From assembly GCA_003508835.1 (NCBI GenBank), contig PUFA01000003.1, forward strand, positions 24,929,001 through 24,993,000: a stretch of 64,000 bases of DNA, read 5' to 3'. Of the stretch, positions 57,131 to 64,000 are shown one piece after another. How positions within the stretch are numbered: the stretch's first letter is position 1; each line of letters opens with the position of its first letter. The notes under the pieces were generated by a model. The model did not search any database, was not told the origin of the DNA, and saw only the letters and a program-made list of their open reading frames with translations. Position numbers and translations under genes: made by a program. This DNA comes from Eonycteris spelaea. Its lineage: Eukaryota; Chordata; Mammalia; Chiroptera; Pteropodidae.

Positions 57131-60100
57131 CTTCTGGAATTTATTTAGGTACATTATGCGATAAAAGCCTTTTGTAAGTTTGTCAGAGAATGTAAGGAAA
57201 GCAGTGGGCTCGAAGCCAGTTGCTTTTCTTAGGATTGTTGAGAGCATTAAAAGAGGAACTTTGTATAGCATCCAGCACAATATATAATACCCGTAGTGAA
57301 TGCTGGCTGTTGTCCCCTTTCCTTTTCTCTACTAGATTCTATAGTTTTTTTTCTTATTGTCACCGCCTCAGAATTAACTTCAATTTATATTGCCCAAGGA
57401 TTCTGTCACTAGAACCAGAAACACTGGGGAGGAAAAAAGAAAAATAGGTGGACTTAACCGAAAAGCCAGTTCACAAATTTATGTAAAAACAAAGTCCTAA
57501 TGGAGTGATATGAGAATTTTGTTTCAGATACTGGAACTCTGTCCTTGAACCTGTTAGGATATATTTATCTCTTACAAATAGTCATTATGTAAACTTTTAA
57601 TGCCTATTTTCTGATGGAAAATTTGAGGATAAGTGCATTGTGATTCTTACCCTGATGGTAACAGTACTGGAGCTATAAAGACTGCATCCATCCTAGTATA
57701 GTGACATGTAAATGCTGTCAATATTTTCTGAGTTATCACTCCCTAGCATGTATTTCTAATCACTTTGTAAAAGTGTTTTAAAAAACACTTAAAAAATTCT
57801 GTTGATTATTCTTAACAAGGAAGGATTAATGTCATTTCATGCTGTTGTATTACAATTCAGATGAAGATAAAATGTGTAAGTCTTCTCATTTATTTGAAGG
57901 AAGATATTTTGCAGAACCCAATTTTATGTATTTCTTATTTGTGACATTCTACATGTAGCATTTTGATAATTGACTTTTTTATGAGGTCAAGTGCCTGCTA
58001 GTTTATGAAATATACCCACACTCGTCTTTGTTCCAAGCAGTGACTGCTCTGAGATACGTGCGGATGGTCCCTGATTTCCTTTGGCCTGTGATGCAGAGTG
58101 ACCTTATAGGCATTAGGTCACAAGTGTAATTATTTCTTGTACGTCGTATTCTGCTTGCTCACAGTGGCTCATCTCCTCCAATTTCAGAAACATTAAACAC
58201 ATAAAAGTTACTACCATTATATAATCAAAATCTCGGGGTGCTATTGTAATTTTATGCAGTTATGGCCGATGTATATTAATTTGCAAATTTATCATCTCAG
58301 ATATTGATAGAAGGATGTGTAACACATCGTGTTTAATACATATTGATGTCATCAGAAAGAACAATCCTTTGTTCTTATCGAGTCCCTGCCTTTTTAGCTT
58401 CCTTTTGTGTTAAGGTTACCAGGGTTAGACTCGTCTTTTTATCCCCCTTGGAAACAGAATAGGATTTCTTTGTTCAATGAAAGACACTCCTAGTCAGTGT
58501 TTTGGGTTTGACTTTCAACAAGCACAACTGTAGTACCTATTTTTAACCTGAACTGAAGTCACTTTTCTGATGATTATAAAGTAGTGGTCATTCTGAGCAA
58601 AATGTGGAGGACCAACAATATGCAAGAAGGTAAGATGGAACTATAAGAGAGTGGTAGAAAAGTGTATTATACTAGTAAAAATAATTTGAATATTAGTGCA
58701 TTTGGCAGGCATATGTTTTCAGGGTTTGCTAGTATGGAGAGGACGTGGAAAGGACAGGGAGGGGGTTTGATAAATATCATGTAGGTGAGCCTCCCTCCCC
58801 TCCCCCTCAGAAGGCCTTAAACTACACAGCGTCTTTTCCTCTTTTTTATATATGCCTCAGTCATTATTCCTAAGACTCTCTAACAGCCTTCTTAGGAATG
58901 ATTTTCCAGATAACTGAGAATTTAAAAGTCACTAGATGCTCAGATTTAAAAAAAAAAATTAACCCTTTTTTGGGAGTAATATTTCAAAATGTCTCTGGCT
59001 TTTTAAAACATCTTCTCAGTAGCAAGAGTTATTGTTTTGGCTCATGATTAAAATTACCACCACTTGTTTATCGGAGAGAATGGACCTGTTTACCTGAACT
59101 AAAATTACCCGGATTCATCTGCCTCTTGCATTTCATTTTCTATTTTTTTACAATAATTTTTCTTCCTCTTCTTTGTATTGTTAGTAATTGTCACCAACGT
59201 GTGCTCTTGGGCTGTTTCGTCTCACCACTAAGTAGCCTCTGCCCTGATTTCTGATTTACTATTTCCAGTGTTCTGGGAGTATGGAAGTCAGGTAGCCAAA
59301 CTTATTTGAGTTAAATATATAAAATAAGGGTAAATTGGCTAAGAATAAAGGCTCTCTGATGAAAAAAAAATTTAGCTTCAGTGTGAGCACTCTGTGCTGT
59401 CTGTGTTGGCTCCTCACATTCTGCCTCGTGGACTGACTTTCTCCGGTCCTGTGCTGCATTCTAGGTGCTTCGTTCGTTGGGGGGGAAAATATTCTAATTG
59501 GGGAAAGCAAGGGAAAATCATTTGGTTGCTCATGAAGAACTGATAATTCTGCAATACCCCTTTTCTAATTATTGCCTGCTTTGTGAATCAGCTGAAATCA
59601 AAGGATGAGGTTTCCCTCAGAAGTATCTGTAAGATATCTTTAAGTGTTCACGAAGCCAGTTGGAAATGGTTGTGCATTGTGATTAGAAAGGAAACGTATT
59701 AAATTATGACTAAATGATCTGCATAAAAAGTACTTCATGCTCTGTGGGACTTTTTATATTGTAAGGCAGAAAGGGTTTGTTTTAAGACAAGCTATATTAT
59801 GCAAACTACACTGTATCTGTGTTGTGTGTTTGCAGTGTTTCATTGGGACCTACGGGATTTGTTCCTCTTTTTTCTTCCGGAGTGTCAGAGCTGTTGAGCT
59901 TAATTTTAAGCACTGTAGACTGATCTTGTATTTAACAGCATTAAACTGTTCTTTTTATCTATATTTGGCTACTAACCTAGTAGAATAACAATGAAATTTC
60001 TTCTTCATTGGTCACATCTATTCTAAGGAAAATATCTCCGTTCCATGTGACTTGAGTTCTTTGAGATGTGATTTAATTTAATATTCTTGTAATTTTCCTT

Positions 60101-60792
60101 ATGTCCTTTTTAGAAGTCTTAGAAATGAGAAGTGGTAAATTAAAAATGAAAGCATTACTGGATGGAGCGGTTAGACTCTACTTCTAAGGAGTAAAACAGA
60201 AAACTCTGTTATCAGCTATGGTTAGCAGGATTAAGTTAACTTCCTGCTGCCAGGAAAGTTCCTCTGTGTAAAAGGTTCTGTCTGTAGCAGAACAGCCAAC
60301 AGCGTGATTTCAGGTGGGGGTGGGGGCAGCCCTGTGACAGGTGTCCACCTTGTGGAACAAAGCAAGGAGTGGAATGTAAAGGAGTTGGGATTCTGTCCAG
60401 CGTGGGGCTCCCTGCCCACTTCTTTCCCTTACATTCCACTTAAGAGAACACTGGTTATCAACTCGCACCTGTGGACACGCTTCTGGCGCTGAGAGCATTT
60501 GACATCATTGTAGTGATTTTCTCATGCCCCTTTCCTTTCCCCTTTCACAAGCGTCCCCCCTCTCCCTCCTTTCAGGGCAGACATTTGTCGCCTCTTCTAG
60601 AGTTGTAGCTGGTAGCGAGGCCCCTAGGAGGCATGGCTGGCTTGCTTTGAGGTGTTTGTGCGCTCACTCCTGATTTAAGTTGAAGGTACTTAAGCCTCTG
60701 AAGACTACTCGATAAAACAAAGCAAAACAACAACAACAAAACAACTCAGCCCCAACCTCCCTGCTCCCAAACCACCCAGCAGAGAGACAGGT

Positions 60793-60819
60793 GGGGGAAG
60801 GAGCGGGGGCAGGGGTGGG
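60793..60819 (+). other. G-quadruplex motif
   Basis: Four G-runs (5, 5, 4 and 3) with loops of 7, 2 and 1 bases lie on the coding strand, so the structure could form in the non-template DNA and in the nascent RNA. Confidence 0.6.
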
Positions 60820-60987
60820 AGGACCTCATTCAGCCTGTGACACATTGCTTTGAAAAAAATGATGTTCACATAGAAATGCCTGGTATACCTTAAGCTGAGG
60901 TTCTAGTGGCCTTTGCTGTAATAAATGACCTAATATTAGTTGCTATGAAGAGTATGATATTGATTTGTGCCATTAGTCTCTTGCTGA

Positions 60988-61242
60988 TTTGCTGAAGAAC
61001 AAAAATTTATAATGCTAATGGAAATAAAGTACTTCACAAAACACTGCACACGAATACCGGAACATGTCTTTGTAATAGAGCAAGTGTCTAGTAAGCTTTC
61101 AAATATAAATTTTCTTGATTCTAGTACAGATTATTCTAGTTCAGATTCTCAGAGTCCTGTTCAAGTTACTTTTCCAGAACAAGAAGCTGAACTGATAATC
61201 TTGTGGTGTTTTAAGTCTCAGATACTCAATATGCCCAAATGA
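60988..61242 (+). other. Unassigned open frame, possible gene relic
   Basis: The frame is open from after a stop at 60985 to a stop at 61240-61242. Its middle (VIEQVSSKLSNINFLDSSTDYSSSDSQ followed by PVQVTFPEQEAEL, 61069-61194) has a composition more like a real Ser/Asp-rich protein than like translated AT-rich intron. I cannot name a parent protein. No intron borders in phase with WDR7 are evident and no poly-A tail follows. It may be a fragment of a processed pseudogene or pure chance. Confidence 0.25.
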
Positions 61243-64000
61243 ATCCAATTTTGATTGGAAGTGAGACATTTATAATTTTACCCTGTTTCTAATTTTATTA
61301 TCTCTTTCTATTAACTGGATATGACATGTAATTGTATTGTTTTAACATTTTAGTTCAAAGCCTTGTGATCTCCATGTGACAGAATAGATTTTAGAGTTTG
61401 GAAGGAAAACTAATTTAAAGTTATTGCAAGAAAATTATGTGAACCTATTTTACCTGTAGTATTTTGATAATAACAGTTAACAGTAGATTTTGTTCTTGTG
61501 TTATTTATAAGTTCTAGAATTAAAGTGATCAAATTATACTAAAATATCTTTGCATAATTGATTCTCCCTCTCCCTTTTTGTGGGAAGTACGGTATTTTAC
61601 CTTTACTTTTTATTTAGTAATATTGTCCTAATGATTCATTACATCTGTTATCTATTTTATTAAGCAGATTTTGATACAAATAAGTGTTTTAAATGTGTTT
61701 TAATATTTATAAATGGTTTCATTGTGCATGACATTTTCAGACTTGGTTAATATTTTAGCACTTCTAGTACACAAACATAAGGAAAAAAAATTTGTTTTAT
61801 TGGTTTGAGCACCCGAATTGACCTCAGCAAGATTGAGATTGATCTGGTTTCTTTCAGCCTGTTAAATGCCAATCCAGTCATCTGTAACAGTACTCAGTAT
61901 TTTTGTAAATTTTCTGTACATATTTTCTGCATTTGTTCTATAAAACTTGGCCTATCACTTGAAAAGATTATCCTTGCTTGATTTAGAGATGAAAGAAAAC
62001 CACCACAACCACCTATTTTATTGCTTGTCATTAAAAAAAATTGTCCCTACAGTTAATGTCGGTGCTGTAATTACAATTCTTTTTTGTAATCCTTATGAAA
62101 GGACTTTATATTTTACTAGGAAAAGATGGGACTTACATTTGAAATGTGTACTTGGACTAAAGAACATTCAGCTTTGGGGAATGGAAATGGAGAGAAGCAT
62201 TATATGAATATTCCCACTGATTTTAAGACATATAATGAAATTACATCCCTCTAATACTTAAGCATTATTAAGCAAGTTCTGTCATAGCTTGTGGGTAAAA
62301 GACGTAAATAACATATTTTGATATACTGGTTTTCTCCGGCATGAAGTGAAGAAACCTTTTTCTTTGCTCTTTGCTAGGGAGTGGCTTATTCAGGTTCGGT
62401 TTGCTTTTGTGTTGCTGTTTTGCTTTTTTCTCCCCCTAAAGCAAGGGCCAGACTTCAAAACAAATACGATCAAAGTCAGAGAAACTTAACTAGAAGTGAA
62501 TCTCCTAATTCCCGGCGATGGGTCAAGGACTGGACATTTGTACTCTTAATCTAAAGTGTCATGGTGCTTTTTATAAAATAGTCACAGGGTTTAAAGGGAC
62601 CACATAATCTCGATTTGACCTATTTTAAGGTGTGATCCGGAATCTGAGCCCATCCCAGCCTTGTTCCATATACAAGTTAAATGGTGCTGGGAGTCGGAAG
62701 CTTTTCCCATTACATTTCATCAGGGCTTCAAGCTTGTGGAGCAGAGATTCAAGCACAGCGATTATCCAAAGGAAGGCTGAGAGGGATGAGTTTAAAAGGT
62801 GATTTTACCTCTTCTTCAACCAAAGATCAGTATTCATTCATTTCATAGTTTCCCAATCAGACGGCAATAATCAGGGAGAAAAATACTTCCTCCCCGCCCC
62901 CCCCAAGGGTTTTTCTATGATGGATAAACAACTAGTTTACTGAACCAAATTCTTGGTTGGGAAGTCCAGTGGAAAGGTGGGTATCAGAAGATCTGGCACC
63001 TTGTCCTGCTCCGCCATGTATTAGCTATAACCCAGAGAGTCACTCAGCTGCAGTTCCTTTTAACAATTTCATAGTTTCTTTTTAAGTAAAAGGAGAGGAA
63101 TGAAAAACCTGGGTTTTTCAGCCATTTTGAGTAGCAAACTTATATGTGAAATTTTAACCAGAGTCCCAGTATATAAAACAGATTTTAAAAATATTGAAGG
63201 ATTTCTTCAAGCGGTTTAAATATTTTTTTTTGTTTGTTTTGTTTTTTTTTTTTTTAATGAAAAATACTTCTTGTGCATTGAAAACCCCATGTTGTTCTTT
63301 TGTCTTCTGGGGTTGTTTAGCACAACTGAAAACTCGTGAACTATCTGCTCCGTAAATGCACTTGCTTTAACAAATGATCTTCTTCAGCCCACCTCAACAC
63401 TAGTGACACAAGGCAGAGTTGTAAACTTTCCCTTAGATGCAGCAATTCCTAAAATTCGTTCTAATGCAGGACACCTTTCAGTTTCTGTATAACCCTTGTG
63501 ATCCTGTATGGCAGCCTACAAAATACATTCTTGCCACTTCTCCAGCAAATGACTATGTTCTCAATGAAGCTTCATAGTAGCTTGTACCTAGCAGAGTGTT
63601 AGCGCAGTATGTGCTTTAAAATATTGTTTGAAATAGTTGTCTCCTGGAAGCACAGAATCTATTTTGAATACACTACACAATGTTTGATACAAACCTCGTT
63701 ATTTTGATTTAAAATGTGCTAACCATTCAGATATGGATTGGCCAACTGTCTGGTTTTAGAACTTATTCTTATATAACTATAATTACATAATGTGAGTATA
63801 GATTTATGTATATATATTCAGTCATCTTTTAATAGCCATATCCACTTGAGAAAACTCTATACTAATCACTTTTTGCCGTGTGACTTAATAAATTATCATC
63901 AGATGAGGTTCAGTCTGTTAATTTAGATATCCTTGCCCCTGCCCAAGGCATACCAAGTGCAGTGATGTCTCTGTGATATGTTCTATATGGAATCAGTAAA

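Overview
This is a 64 kb piece of a mammalian chromosome lying wholly inside one protein-coding gene on the + strand. Seven coding exons with canonical AG/GT borders splice into one continuous frame (1,609 nt, 536 codons plus one base). I recognise the product from memory of the human protein as WDR7 (rabconnectin-3 beta), roughly its middle third: the end of the N-terminal WD40 propeller followed by the alpha-helical and acidic middle region. WDR7 acts with DMXL1/DMXL2 (rabconnectin-3 alpha) and ROGDI in the RAVE-like complex that promotes V-ATPase assembly on synaptic vesicles and endolysosomes. Exons 5' of position 10156 and 3' of 53594 are outside the window.

Layout: 1-10155 is the intron before the first visible exon. 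Exons lie at 10156-10351, 14758-14972, 36765-37531, 38804-38892, 49080-49178, 51593-51711 and 53471-53594. From 53595 to the end is one intron whose downstream exon I could not find. The introns are AT-rich and filled with old, diverged mammalian repeats (MIR, L2, MER5A, MER20, HAL1/L1M). I saw no bacterial genes, no CRISPR array, and no intact LINE or endogenous retrovirus.

Organism: a placental mammal. The best lineage clue is a SINE at 43416-43653 (minus strand) made of a tRNA-Val-like head, a full-length 5S rRNA-like body and an A-rich tail. Hybrid tRNA/5S rRNA SINEs have been described in fruit bats (the MEG family). Together with the lack of Alu, B1/B2, bovine, carnivore or vesper-bat SINEs, this makes a megabat the leading guess, but not a proven one.

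The most interesting non-genic items are that composite SINE; a 38-nt retro-inserted 5' half of tRNA-Asn with a perfect 14-bp target-site duplication; a 47-bp near-perfect inverted repeat; a 364-nt uninterrupted homopyrimidine tract with 65-70 bp higher-order units; and two frame-preserving cassette-exon candidates (45 and 27 nt) in the intron just upstream of a frame-neutral 99-nt exon. I did not find a new multi-gene system: this is one ordinary vertebrate gene with some unusual intronic structure.
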